64,000 nucleotides of DNA. It comes from Arctopsyche grandis. Its lineage: Eukaryota > Arthropoda > Insecta > Trichoptera > Hydropsychidae. The stretch spans positions 33,647,986 to 33,711,985 of the forward strand of contig NC_135355.1 of assembly GCF_051622035.1 (NCBI RefSeq). The letters are read 5' to 3'. A model generated the notes under the pieces. It did not search any database. It was not told where the DNA came from and was given only the letters and a program-made list of their open reading frames with translations. Below are positions 1-11,511 of this stretch, piece after piece; the stretch's first letter is position 1, and every line of letters starts with the position of its first letter. The position numbers were made by a program, and so were the translations under genes.

Positions 1-269
1 GATTCAAACATTAACATCCGATGACGCAAATTTGCGTCATCATATAAACGTTTTACGTACCTATCTGACAAAGAGTACCTAATACAAAATTCGTTGCTTT
101 CATTAAAATTCTGACATAGTAAACACCGCCGAATTGCCCAGCATTGCTCAGACAAAAAAAAATATAAAAATTTTTAAAAATATATATAAAATTTGGTGGT
201 TATAAATTTAGAACTGTAGATTACATATCGATAAAACAAACATACAAACATTCATCTTTATACGTGTCC

Positions 270-828
270 GGACATTTCATAGCATCGCGCACGCCATTTC
301 ATCGCGGTGGCATTTCATCGTAGTGGCATTTCATCGCGGGGACAACTCACTGACAGATTTCATGAAATATTTTTTACAAGGCCTTTTCTCAGCTTTACTT
401 CGCCTTTGGGCTGAAACTTTTTCCTACATTCTTCCGATCGGTCTGAAACTTTGCCATTTTGCGCGGTTTGGTCACCGATAGAAATTTGAATTGCTTCCGT
501 TAGTTCGATGGTGAAAAACAATCGCAATAAACACGTTTAAGAACCCAAAAATTTTGGAGACGAAGACAGCTCATGGCCAGTAGCCTTATTTGTTTGACTT
601 TCCGCCCCCCACTCGTTTTGTCAGATTTTAATTTAATTATATTATACGACAATAATTTCTTTTAAACAAAACATTATGTTTTGTTGATAAAAGAAAGCTT
701 GAAAGTTTTCAATTATTTCTATTAAAAAAAGGAGTAACTATGAATCAAAACAACATTGCTCCAAATATTTTAATAACAGTGTCTGCGATGAAATGTTCGC
801 GCGATGTAACGTCTGCGATGAAATGTCC
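270..828. repeat. Motif-array element with inverted ends
   Basis: The left end carries GGACATTTCAT followed by several spaced copies of CATTTCATCGC (to about 345). The right end (about 780-828) carries the same motif inverted, GCGATGAAATG, and closes with ATGAAATGTCC. The middle is AT-rich and non-coding. I see no clear target duplication. Bases 1-269 hold nothing I can identify. Confidence 0.45.
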
Positions 829-831
829 TAG

Positions 832-2090
832 AATCTCTTTACATAGCGGAATAGTATGATAAAATGCATCTTTTAGTAAAAGTTATATAAATTTTGAAAA
901 ATTGGACTTATCAAAATTATGAAATGTAATTTAGGTGTGCTGTGTATTAAAAATTTGATGCATTCACACAAAAAAACGGTGCAAATAATTCAAATAAATA
1001 AAATCAAATAAACTCACCTGCGTATTCGTCATGTCGAAGTCAAATATAATACTCTAGTAAAGTTTCCAAAATTACTTTTCTATCTAAGATGCATGCATTT
1101 ACGTGTTTTGCATATGAAAAAATTGCAACAAACGATAACTAATAGCCGCTGAGCACTTTCCCTTTCTACACAAAAAAAACATATACATATATAAAACAAT
1201 AAGATAAAAAAATTAAATAAAAATGACAAAATATATATAATATATAATATATAATAGCCACACACAAATTCTTCAAGCATCACAAATGCAACAACGATTA
1301 CTGCATATTCTGCAACTTTTCTTCAAACACCATATTACAGATTGATTCGCCGAAAACTGAAAGTGTCGATCACTTCGCGAGTTTTGATATTAAAAAAACA
1401 AAAAGAAAGTTGGCATTTAAAAGCACTAATAATAATACAGCAGACGTGTGTATTCCACCGTGAGAAACTTGTGAATGAGCGGTCGCTCATATGGTTATGC
1501 ATATTCTATGCAGAATGAAAAAAAAAAAAAAAACAATTATTCACCTCCCTTCCTTTCCGACTCGAAAAAAATTAATTAATCATTCTAACATTTAGTAATG
1601 GTGTAAACTTTCAATAAAGTATGATAATCATGTCGGGGTGTCGTCAAATATGTGGCGAATGCGTGACGGACACAACCCGCTCCAAAAGAGGCGAGTCCAT
1701 TGAAAATAAGTGTAATTAAAATACACATTGCCTCAGAACCCAAAGGTGACATGTTCGTAATTATATATGATTGCAATAAAATTATATAGACTGAAAGACA
1801 AAATATTTCTTTATTAAAACACAATAGAACAGAAAAAAATGTTTTTTTACTGATTCGGAACCATCGAGCAAGAATATGGTTATTCAATATACAACCATTC
1901 AGCCGTCCACTGCTGGTTGAAGACCTCTTCAACACGCTTGCATTCGTCTCTGGTTTTGGGTGCCTCTCGTCCATATCATCCCACACATATTTTTATAATT
2001 TCACTCACCCATCCAACTGCATCCCTTAAAATTCTTTCGGGTACCATTCGAGCACTTCTTTCGTCTATATATCGTCCGTTTTTAACCGGC
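832..2090. other. AT-rich stretch, no gene seen
   Basis: Only short chance ORFs on both strands, without splice context or a recognisable domain. It includes an A-run near 1507-1533 and TA-rich microsatellite DNA near 1230-1255. Confidence 0.5.
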
Positions 2091-2097
2091 AGAATAG

Positions 2098-2300
2098 ACT
2101 AGTGTTTAGCATATAATGCATTGAACAAAGTGGTCACGGGTTCAAATCCCACTAGTTTTTCGTGGCCAGACCTTGGATTTGTGACTCCAGGTCAATCGTT
2201 TCCTATAAGAGTTTGCCAATTTATCTGATTTTCATTGAAACGGTTTCAAAAAATTGCCAACCTCACCCATTTTCTCACAAATCTCGAGTTTTCAACAACC
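2098..2300 (+). repeat. tRNA-derived SINE, copy 1 (decayed head)
   Basis: A tRNA-like head with a B-box-like GGGTTCAAATCCC is followed by a body found in several other places here: GTGACTCCAGGTCAATCGTT, then AGAGTTTGCCAATTTATCTG and GAAACGGTT. The shared body marks it as a SINE, not a tRNA gene. Confidence 0.65.
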
Positions 2301-2412
2301 TCGAATTTCGCTGAATTGCATAAAATGCTGCAAATGTACAAATTTGACCATAGATGTTAATTGATATGTATTACGTGCCCCTTCCATTGCCATTTTAATT
2401 CCTTCATTATAA

Positions 2413-2585
2413 CTAGCAGTATAGCTCAGTGGCTGCGTTAATGCTAACCACCGCGAGGTTGCCAGGTTCAAGCCCTGTGTTGATCTCGATTGAAAATAAT
2501 TTATTCGAAGTATTTCTACAGTGCTGCTGGTCACACTTGGATATTTATAACTCCAGGTCAATCGTTTCCTACCAGACTTCATTGT
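2413..2585 (+). repeat. tRNA-derived SINE, copy 2
   Basis: The A-box-like TATAGCTCAGTGGCTGCG and B-box-like AGGTTCAAGCCC are followed by a body ending ATAACTCCAGGTCAATCGTT. It is almost the same as the copy at 8012-8165 and shares the GGTCAATCGTTTCC segment with copy 1, which has a different head. Confidence 0.7.
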
Positions 2586-2894
2586 TAAAACGGTTCCTCA
2601 TCACACTGTCAAAACTATCCTTCCCACCATTTGAATATGATTTCAAATTTATAATCTATAAATGTACATATATATGTACAAATTCTAAACTATATGTATC
2701 GCTTGGGGCTAAAACCCATAATGGCATCATGGTAAAATATAATTTTAAAAAAAATCAACTACTCTTCACATACTTCCCACCAACGTATTCAGTTTTCTAT
2801 CTCTTCTCATCACGCCGAACATACAGCGTTCCATACTTCATTGGACTTATGCAGCATTCTGGCGATCAATGCCCAAGTTTCACATCCATACATT

Positions 2895-4385
2895 TATTTA
2901 TTTATTTAATAGTTTTGGACCATTGTGGCATTACAGGAAGAACCTAATGCGCCACAATGGCCTACATTTGAAAAAGATATAAAAACATGATATAAAAACA
3001 AGTAAACTGTAAATAAAGGAAAAAAGCAAAAGCAGAAAACATGGTAAAATAAAATAATAAAAAAAAGTAACAAAAGGAAAATAATACATCATTCAGAGAG
3101 AAAAAAAAAATAACAAAAGTGTAAAAATTAAAAATAAAATCCATAAATCCCATTCTTTGTTTACACTGAGCAAAATTAAAATAGTATATAAAAATGTACA
3201 AAAGAGAAAGAAAAAATAAAATAAAATAAAACAAAATATGAATAAAAAATAAAATCACAGCGAGGCCCAAATGGAAGAGAGTAGATTAAGATTCCACTCA
3301 TTCATCACATTCAAATTAAGAAAGTAACGATGAGCGCAGGTTACCAGATAAATATGTTAAGATAATATCTGACAATCTACGCTCCCCAAGGTGGAAAATA
3401 TCACATTCAGGGACAGCAGCAACGATTTCATTGAGAAGTCGAATAGCTCTTGGAATAGGAGCCATTCGAAAAAGAACTGTGCGAGCAGCAGGTACAACCA
3501 TTAAATGATGATGTCTACCACGCACATAATTATTAGGGACATAAAGTCCCAACTGTTCCAGCAACAACGGGCATGACGTATTACCACGCAATAGCTGGAG
3601 AACGAAACGAATTAACGAGAAGTTTCTCCGAAGTTCAAGGGAATTATACCCAAGCATGCCCAAAAGGAAAGGAGTAGGATAGAGATATGGGTAGTACCCA
3701 TACTCTTTCTTATAAAGAAAACGAAGAAATGCTTTTTGCACTTTTTCTATAATAAGAGAGTAGTTTGCTTCATGCGGGTTCCACACAATTGCATTATACT
3801 CTAGCTTACTTCTAACAAGCTAGTTGAAAAGCAAGCGAGAAGACAAGGGGTTGGAGAATAATCTAGCATATCTCAAGACAAATCCAAGTCGACGAAAGGA
3901 AACGTCAGCGATTGTCTTGATGTGGTTGTGAAAGGTGAATTGAGGATCAAAAGTGATACCCAAGTCGACCATTGATTCCACGCGCTTCAACAATACGGAT
4001 CCAATGGAATATCCGTGACAATAGAGCGAATTCGCACGTCCATAACTCATAATAGCACATTTACTAGTATTCAGTTCAAGCCCTAAACTGGAACTGAACT
4101 CTAAAACAGCGTTAATATCAGCTTGAAGGAGAGAGGCTTGCCTCTCATCCTTAACAGCAAAGAATAGTTTAACGTCGTCAGCAAACAAGAGACATGAAGC
4201 ATTGCGTAGTACTTTTGGGAGGTTATTAATGACTATTGTAAATAGTAAAGGGCCTAAGGTGGACCCCTGAGTTACACCAGATCGCGTAAAAAATGAAGGA
4301 GATTCATAAATACCATATCTAACAAATTGCTTCCTATCACTAAGATAAGAAGCAAAGAGTTTAATACGTTTTGTGTTTGTTTTTA
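2895..4385 (-). mobile_element. 5'-truncated jockey-like LINE (reverse transcriptase C-terminal part)
   Basis: Read on the minus strand, 4380-3820 gives the reverse transcriptase core, with GVTQGSTLGPLLF followed by the catalytic FADDVKLFF. 3825-3316 continues with SKLEYNAIVWNP and the usual C-terminal region of this polymerase family. A single in-frame TAG near 3820 separates the two halves, so the ORF is broken. Below 3316 the minus strand becomes an AT-rich 3' UTR ending in a TAAA-type simple repeat near 2895, as expected for a LINE tail. The endonuclease and the first part of the reverse transcriptase are missing, consistent with 5' truncation during target-primed insertion. Clade assignment (jockey/CR1-like) is from motif style only. 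Confidence 0.8.
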
Positions 4386-4403
4386 GTTTAATACGTTTTA
4401 ATA

Positions 4404-4455
4404 CAATGTGTTTTGCCAGTGATTTGATACATCAAATCACTGGCAAAACACATTG
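4404..4455. repeat. Perfect palindrome, 25-bp arms, 2-bp centre
   Basis: Bases 4404-4428 are the exact reverse complement of 4431-4455, with only AC between. The left arm begins CAATGTGTTTTGCCAGTG. It sits at the truncated 5' end of the LINE. Confidence 0.95.
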
Positions 4456-4469
4456 ATGAAAGATCTACA

Positions 4470-4797
4470 TATTTTCATACAGCCTCCTCCCCCCCTCATA
4501 AATTTTAATATTAAATATAAATACCACAGAGAGGTACACGGTACGTGTTTTTTTTAAACGCTGGACGTATTCCGGTACGACGAAAATGTACCGCCGCGTT
4601 CCTTCGCGAGCCTCACCCCCTAGAGTGTTTTGGTGATATTTTATCCTTGTATTGACGGTGGTCGGTAACGGAGATTCTAATATTATATTTGAAGAAATGT
4701 AGGAGAAAATCGTCGAAATAATAAGACCGTGCAACATGACAGTGACATGAAGATACGCCTCGCACCGCCAGAATCCACGTAGCGTCCCATGCCATAC
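4470..4797. repeat. Old relative of the GGGCGAAAAC MITE
   Basis: It shares internal blocks with the MITEs at 4801 and 7618: the segment around CTAGAGTGTTTTGGTGATAT and the one around GAAATGTAGGAGAAA. Its ends are degraded. Confidence 0.5.
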
Positions 4798-4800
4798 TTT

Positions 4801-5147
4801 GGGCGAAAACACACTGAACGGTACGAGACGTCACGTCCTTTGGCTCCCCACTGTGACCGTTTCACAGTGGGGGTTCCCCAAACAGAATTCGGGTGTAGTT
4901 GCACATGCAGAATGCATATGTTTGAGAGCTCGCACGTGTATGCATATCCATATGCCACCGAGATCAGACATTTCTTCAAATATGAGATTCACCGTTATCG
5001 ATCACTGTCAAGCAAGGATAAAATATCACCGAAAATACTCTACCTGTGTACCATGTATATAGGCTAGGAGTGCTGCGTTTTTTTCGCATGTTTAAAAGTA
5101 TCTAAAAAAAAAACACGTACCACTTACCACTCAGTGTGTTTTCGCCC
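4801..5147. mobile_element. MITE, Harbinger-like, TSD TTT
   Basis: It starts GGGCGAAAACACACTGA and ends TCAGTGTGTTTTCGCCC, so the terminal inverted repeats match. TTT flanks both sides (4798-4800 and 5148-5150), a 3-bp target duplication. No transposase. The family assignment rests on the GGG start and 3-bp duplication and is an inference. Confidence 0.75.
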
Positions 5148-5150
5148 TTT

Positions 5151-6675
5151 TATAGTGTGTTCTTGCCGTTTAAGATCTTCCTTGAATATTTATATATTCC
5201 GAACATGTTACCTTTGTACTGTCTGCTTTAGGTCATCGACTTTAGAGAGTCTTTAATTAATATTATGTATTAGATGTATTATGAGCATTTATAAGAATTG
5301 TAAATAGGTTTTTTAGCTCTTTTTCCTATTATGCTGTACATTGACATTAGAATAATATAATACTATGATTACTAATCAAATTAAATTAAATTGTAAAATT
5401 TAATTTAAAATGATCAGTAGATCAGTAGATATTAAAATAGATATGAGATGTATTGTGAACATAATTTCGTAATAATAAAAAGCATTTGAAAATCAAATCA
5501 AAAATCTTTGTACTGTGAGAACGCAACATATGTTTCTAAATACAGAAATTATAACACTAACAAACATTACAAAAATTAACAATGACACATTGTACATTAT
5601 GTCAGCAATAAAACCGCATTTATTTAGACATATATATGTATATGCATACATAAGACGTTTTTCAACAAATTGATGTTCACTTTCTCTCCACATTTCAAAC
5701 CATTATGGAAATGCAGTGAATTACTAATGACGATTACTTAACGAGACTCGCCGAAGCATGACATTAATAGACGGTCGACCGCTAATATGATAACGCTCTT
5801 TTGTACGAATACGTTTTTATTTTACATTCTACGTATGCAGCCTCGAACAATATTAAAGTAAAACATATGTACATACAATACACAAAATTAACAATATACA
5901 ACATTAAAAAGCGTGTTTTATTGAAACTGAACCCAATTACTATTTGCCGAACGATAAGCGTAAAAAAATGCACTGTAAAGCATAGAAAGATTGCATTGAT
6001 TGTGGTAATGACCTTTGTAATAAAACGACGACATTTTCATGCGAATCTTATCATGGTTCGTACAAATATAAAATATCGATTAACACACAAAGAAAGCACT
6101 TGTACCTTGGACTACAAAATATCATGTTTTAATATGTTTTTCATTATGTACCTATGTACATATATATTATACGACACATTCTCGATTGATAGGTGATGAT
6201 TTTTGAAAAGTATTCACAATGTTGCTATGAAGAGTCGAACCCAGTAAATCGCACTTGTGTCATATTGTAAAATTTGTTGTGTGTATAAATGAAGGTTGCC
6301 AAACCATAACGTTTCAAGTGCCAGAAAATAAAGTTTTCACGAGAGACTTGAAAACTGTTTAAATAAATAAATAATGCATAAATTCATTCTTACAAAATGT
6401 ATTGATAAACTATGATTCTTCTGCGAGGTATTATAATCATTCAATGAGCAATCAATGAATCTTAGATATTATAAAAAAAAAAATAAAAGAACAAAACGTT
6501 TTAAGTGAAATCGTTTGTGTCATCATGAAGTGGCATAATAACGTACCACTTTCATAATAATAATTGGAGAACTTCTATAGCGTCGTCTCTCTCAATTCCA
6601 AGATGTTACCCTGATCATAGTTAACTGAAGATATCATCAGCTTTTTGGTAATAATCATATCTTAAGCAACAACAA
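5151..6675. other. AT-rich stretch, no gene seen
   Basis: No ORF here has a recognisable domain or splice context. A short TAAA-type tail near 6357-6373 suggests the 3' end of another retroelement. Confidence 0.5.
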
Positions 6676-7535
6676 CAGCCTTTCCAGGTAGCATTGAAAA
6701 AAAATGCATTGAACATGGGTCGTGTAATTCGTGTCATTCATTTGTCAACGTTTATTAAGACTGGTTTACCCCGGAATTTCTGAATTTATAACCATAGCAG
6801 AATTTCCCGATGGAAATCCCTTACTGCTAAGTATCGTAGCGTATGCTAAAAGGAGCCGCCGTTATAATTGGTTTCGAGGATTATCTCCAGGCTTAAGTGC
6901 AAGTCGGCTAAACAATGAGGGACCCCCGAATGCACTTAGCGGCGACAGCGGCACTCGGTCGCATTCCCGTGGAGTTCTTAGAACTGACAACGCCAAAGCG
7001 TGGGACTGCACATCCGAGTATGTGACTAAACAATGGGGAAGTAAGCGGACGTCGAAGATGCCCTGAGCGACCTGTCCTTTATAAGGAGGTACTTGGACCA
7101 TATCAAGACATTCTGGACGGAGCACTGGCAGTGCGTGTATCTCCTTAATCACCAATAAATGCTGTGAAACGACTTTGGCCTTTTACTTGGATCCTCTACC
7201 CACCCCTACGCAACACTATTTTAGATTGTGGCCTGGCATTTAGATTGTTAACATTAAATTTTAACAACAATGAAGAAGATGGAACCATTTTTTGAAAAAT
7301 ACATTCACTAATAGACTTCTATTGTTTATTTTATATTATTACAAGATATAATAGAGAGTCTAAACACACCTTTACAAAACTCGAAATCCTTGGCGGTAGT
7401 TATCTAGGGTTTGTTTGGATTAGCTACAATTTGTATACCTGCTTTCTATTGGATTTCTAAATAATTCTAGTTGGAAATGTGCGAAATTTTCAGCGTGATG
7501 GGCTTTCAACAAATATACGTCAGCACTCAAAGAAT
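6676..7535. mobile_element. piggyBac-type MITE, end-truncated, split by a solo LTR
   Basis: The left part (CTTTCCAGGTAGCAT onward) and right part (to GTCAGCACTCAAAG) match the intact family members at 19894-20450 and 62357-63703. The outer ends with the CCCTTTGA tip are lost. A solo LTR sits inside at 6835-7215. Confidence 0.65.
6835..7215 (+). mobile_element. Solo LTR, family A
   Basis: About 381 bp, similar along its length to the 383-bp LTRs of the element at 39126-42530 (which lie on the minus strand). It contains TTTATAAGG (TATA-like), AATAAA in ACCAATAAATGCTGTG, and ends CCCCTACGCAACA. Flanks are GTAT on the left and CTAT on the right, a 4-bp target duplication with one change. Confidence 0.75.
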
Positions 7536-7617
7536 GTCGCAGAGCTCACTAAATACATATACCGATATACATACACCCATCTTAAGGTACTGACAGTAGA
7601 AGTGACGGTGCAACTAA

Positions 7618-7992
7618 GGGCGAAAACCCACTGAGTGGGATGTAGTACGTATTTTTTTTTTATATACTTTTAAACATGCGGACAAATGCAGCCTATACGC
7701 ATATACATGGTACACAGTCCCAAAAATCACCCCCTCGAGTGTTTTCAGTGATATTTCATCCTTATATTGATCCTTGCTTGACAGTGATCGATAACGGTGA
7801 ATCCCATATTTGAAAAAATGTAGGAGAAACTTGTCGGTTGCATATGAATATTCATACACGTGCGACCTCCCAAACATATGCATTCTGCACGTGCAACTAC
7901 ACCCAAATTCGGTTTAGAGAACACCCACTGTTAACAACTGAGAACAAAATAAGAAGAACGTAACGTGCCATACTACCCAGTGTGTTTCGCCC
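7618..7992. mobile_element. MITE, Harbinger-like, TSD TAA
   Basis: The left end is GGGCGAAAACCCACTGAGTG and the right end CCCAGTGTGTTTCGCCC. TAA flanks both sides (7615-7617, 7993-7995). It is 375 bp and non-coding, the same family as 4801-5147. Confidence 0.8.
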
Positions 7993-8011
7993 TAATACTT
8001 ACAACGTCATG

Positions 8012-8165
8012 ACTGGCTACTTCGGTGGCTGCGTTAATGCTAACCACCGCGAGGTAGCCAGGTTCAAGCCCTGGGTTGACTTCGATCGAAAAGAATTTAT
8101 TCGAAGTATTTCTGCAGTGCTGCTGGTCACACTTGGATATTTATAACTCCAGATCAATCGTTTCC
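8012..8165 (+). repeat. tRNA-derived SINE, copy 3
   Basis: The head GGTGGCTGCGTTAATGCTAA, B-box-like AGGTTCAAGCCC and body are nearly identical to the copy at 2413-2585. Confidence 0.7.
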
Positions 8166-8424
8166 GAATAGATTTCGATTTGCATACACCGCAAACCACG
8201 AATAAAACGCATTGGAGCATACATGGCACTTAAAACGTTAAGATTTGGTACCACCAAATGTACTAATTTGTACAGAGCGTTGTAAATGAAAATATTTAAT
8301 AATCTGTAAAATATATCCGGCAAGGATTTCGTTGAGATCTGATGCAGTTTTACTCAATGAAACTAACCAACATGAGTAATTTAATACATTATAAAAGAAT
8401 TGAACAAGGGGTCATATCCTTTTG

Positions 8425-8645
8425 GCAACTCACTGAAAGAGCTATAGCTTACCAGTAGAGATCATGGGTTCAAATCCCGGCGAAATACGCTGCTGGCGAG
8501 ATCTTGGTGATTATTAAAACACAGATCGATCGTGTCTTGTTAGAATTTTCCGATTTATCTAGAGTAATTGTTGTGACGGATCTAATGAATCGGTATCCTC
8601 CCACCCAGTTTCTCATAAATTCGATTTTCTAGCATCTTGAATTTG
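8425..8645 (+). repeat. tRNA-derived SINE, diverged copy 4
   Basis: The B-box-like GGGTTCAAATCCC is followed by a body with GATCGATCGTGTC, TTTTCCGATTTATCT and CACCCAGTTTCTCATAAATT, a diverged version of the body shared by the other SINE copies. Confidence 0.6.
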
Positions 8646-8910
8646 TTAATTCTTATAAAATATGTTACCTAAATACTCTGTAATTTACTGTATATCAAAA
8701 AAATTGTTGATTATATTATTCTATGATAGAAATGTATGTAATAAAAAAATCGTTAAGTTGCAGATGTCGAAAAATTACTCATGTGGATTAGTTCCAACAG
8801 CCAAAACTATATAAAATAAAAAATAATACAACGGGCATGTGTTTTAAGGGTGTATTGTGCATTTGCTGGTGATATGAAAGCGACTATGATGATGTATACT
8901 AATACTAATA

Positions 8911-9406
8911 GGTTGTCGGAAAAGACGGTCATATCAGATTCTAGCGTAGTTTATTTTATCAATAACTAACTAATCTAGATTCATTCAAAAAAAAAATTAA
9001 TCCATTTGGAGATTATATTTACAAGTTGAAGATAAAGAACCGAACTATTCATTTTCGCCATATTTTACTGAATTATTTTTGAAAAAGGAAGAACATGCAC
9101 TAAGTTTAGAAAAATGCTCTACAAGAACGTTTGCGCCGATGATGATTCACGGAATTCAGTGCTGGTGATTGTGATATCAACGATGCTAATCGATCAGGCA
9201 GGCCCACCGAGCTTGATGACGACAGAATAAAGACGTTGTTCAATTCAGATAAAGATTCTTCTATGAACAAGGAATTATGTATGAAATATACAAAAAAAGA
9301 TATTGAATAAAGCGGGCACTATATCATTGATTGGTCTTTGTTCTTTATATGAATACACGACCTTTGAAAAATATGGAAAAACAGTGTCATGACTTTTCCG
9401 ACAGCC
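8911..9406 (+). mobile_element. Internally deleted mariner element
   Basis: The ends are GGTTGTCGGAAAAG and, on the other strand, GGCTGTCGGAAAAG, each flanked by TA (8909-8910, 9407-9408), as for Tc1/mariner. At about 9140-9300 the plus strand reads FTEFSAGDCDINDANRSGRP and then TELDDDR, the helix-turn-helix linker region of a mariner transposase. The catalytic part is missing and there is an upstream stop, so it is a non-autonomous remnant. Confidence 0.85.
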
Positions 9407-9419
9407 TATTATAATAGTA

Positions 9420-9860
9420 TTATATGGTGACTATAGTGTGGTGTGGTGTGGAGTAGTGGTAGATAGCAGAATGGAGATGGAGAAGATATACTTTGGCAGG
9501 TGGTTTGTTACAGTTGCGGCTGTCGACGAGAGCCGCAGACCGATCCGAATCGGATGCGAAGTTCGAGTGGATTTGCTGGACCACCACGACGGAGTCTAAC
9601 GCCGGCAACGGGGCCGGAGGCATCACAATTACTATCACAGCGATCTGGCCTCTGAGGATTCTTCTCTCTTCTTCTCTTTGCGGCACGGCTGGGGATCGGT
9701 GGAGTGGTGCTGGTGAGATGGAGTAGTGGCTAGAAGCTGGAGACGACGCTGACACTCGCTCGACCGGCCCAACTTCAATTGTCAAAACGACACTCACTGC
9801 TGCCAACGTATAAATCTCACGCGATGTTCATTGTTCGATGGTGTGTCTGCTCAAAATAAC
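9420..9860. promoter_or_regulatory. CpG-rich block, possible promoter or 5' exon of an unseen gene
   Basis: Much richer in G+C and CpG than the surrounding DNA, with open frames on both strands but no recognisable domain. The minus strand has TTTATACGTTGG followed by a CAGTGAGTG start-like sequence near 9810. In this genome CpG-rich blocks also mark the dynein 5' exon at 59.7 kb. No downstream coding exon was found in the window on either side, so the link to a gene is a guess. Confidence 0.3.
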
Positions 9861-10029
9861 AAATAGTTAGAGAAAGAGAGACTGCAACAGAGGCGGAACA
9901 TGTCAAATGTTTTTGCGAGTATGGGACGTACCCGTCTATAGTTTCATCACATAAAATCCGCTTTGGTTGAGCTTCTGCAGTACCTCAACTCAGTGGCGGA
10001 TCAAGTAAAGGGGGGGCCCCAAGCGCATT

Positions 10030-10570
10030 TGAAATTTGAGGCCCCCAATCATAGATCTAGAATAACCTAGATATGGCATTACATTAATGGTATTCTTGAC
10101 ACATCTGTTTTAAGCGAGATTAATTTTAACGTTAATGCCCGATTCACCAGATGCACAAATCTTTTTTATCCACCTATTTGTCAAAGCAACACCTCTTTCA
10201 ATAGTGCAATCGTTCGTATATGCCGTATTTACGATAGCTTAGATGATTGTCCTGACCTCTTTAGTGACTCTTTTAGTATTTTTAGGACAAAGGTGAAGAA
10301 AATAATATGTGGTTGATTTGCTTCTTCACCCTTATAGTCTTTCTTTTTCTTTTTTACTTTATCTGTATCTTTTTCTTTATCTGTTTCTTTTCTTTTTTTT
10401 TAAATCTTGATGTTTTTGTAATTTTACTTTTTTATATCACCATGTGGTGCTCACTGTAAATGGAATATTATATTTTTATTTATGTTTATTATTATTTTTT
10501 GTCTCATTATACAACTTTCTTTTTATATTTTATTCTGTATGTGCCTATTTAAATAAAATAAAAAAAAATT
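10030..10570 (+). mobile_element. LINE 3' fragment
   Basis: The plus strand around 10085-10305 reads NARFTRCTNLFYPPIC and then FNSAIVRICRIYDSL and DLFSDSFSIFR, the conserved C-terminal block of LINE reverse transcriptases. A T-rich 3' UTR and an A-rich tail follow, ending near 10569. Confidence 0.65.
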
Positions 10571-10584
10571 ACATACAAATTTCG

Positions 10585-10766
10585 TTGGAGATCTTGTCGC
10601 CAGTAACTGAGGGGTGCGGGGGGTTTAACTAGCGGGAGGAAGTTGGGGAAAAAAAAGGTTTTTTCCCTACGACGCAGCGATCGGTGGATTTTTCACTTCC
10701 CCCCGCTAGTTAAATCCCCCGCACCCCTCAGTTAGTGACGAAAAGATGAAAAGATCTCCGCATATC
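10585..10766. repeat. Foldback (hairpin) element
   Basis: The left arm (about 10601-10644), with GTAACTGAGGGGTGCGGGGG, is matched inverted at about 10695-10737 (CCCCCGCACCCCTCAGTTAG). The stem extends outward through GGAGATCTTGTCG. The loop is about 50 bp. A single arm of the same sequence occurs near 59355-59420. Confidence 0.8.
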
Positions 10767-11028
10767 TATCGACAAGATCTCCGCAATCCACCTTTCCTAC
10801 TTAGAAGCTACTAACCTACTGAGAGAAAAGTGTGCATGCGCCATGTATTTTGCATGCGCCAAAAGGGAGACCAGTATAAACCTTGAGGGCGGATCTATGT
10901 ATTATACATCTATGCCCCCAATTAAGTAAAAAAAATGTTATCATCGTTATTTAACATGATTTTCAGTATATAGTTTTTCATTAGGATTTTACAAAACCAT
11001 ATTTTTACTTTTTTATTTATTTACTATA

Positions 11029-11345
11029 TGTCCGAGCCAAAAAACCCACATGGCCGTGTTTTGGGCTCTTACCGCCGCGCACTCATTTTACGAGGCGCGC
11101 TCATCTGTTAAAATCAGACGGCCGCCATCCACCGGCCGAGACGGTCTTGGCGTGGCTGGTCTACCTTGCCTGACCAGCCAGCGTACTCATCCACAGCCCC
11201 CACCATAAAGGGGCACAGGCGAGAGGCGAGAGGCGCCGAGAAACTCCCCGGCTCGCCATCTACTCCTTAATAAACAAGGATAAAACCAAATTGACGTGTC
11301 TAATTCCCCACCCCGCCCTGTTCCAGCACGTGCTCCAGAGCGAGC
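11029..11345 (+). mobile_element. Possible LTR fragment
   Basis: GC-rich island starting TGTCCGAGCC, with AATAAA in CTTAATAAACAAGG near 11267 and a GC-rich leader-like sequence after it. The right boundary and target duplication are not clear. Confidence 0.35.
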
Positions 11346-11511
11346 TGAACGAGAGACGACGACACACACACACAGCCACTGGTCACCCATATATATATAT
11401 ATACACACATTGCAGCTCCTGAAGCTATCGTTCACTATATGTACTTAACAGTTTTTGGAATAAAATATTTACTTATTTATTTCCTTGGGGGAATAAAATA
11501 TTTATTTATTT

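Noticed and set aside
9420-9806. A 128-aa ORF on the minus strand in the CpG-rich block
   Set aside because: Low-complexity composition, no domain, and an equally long frame on the other strand; explained by GC content.
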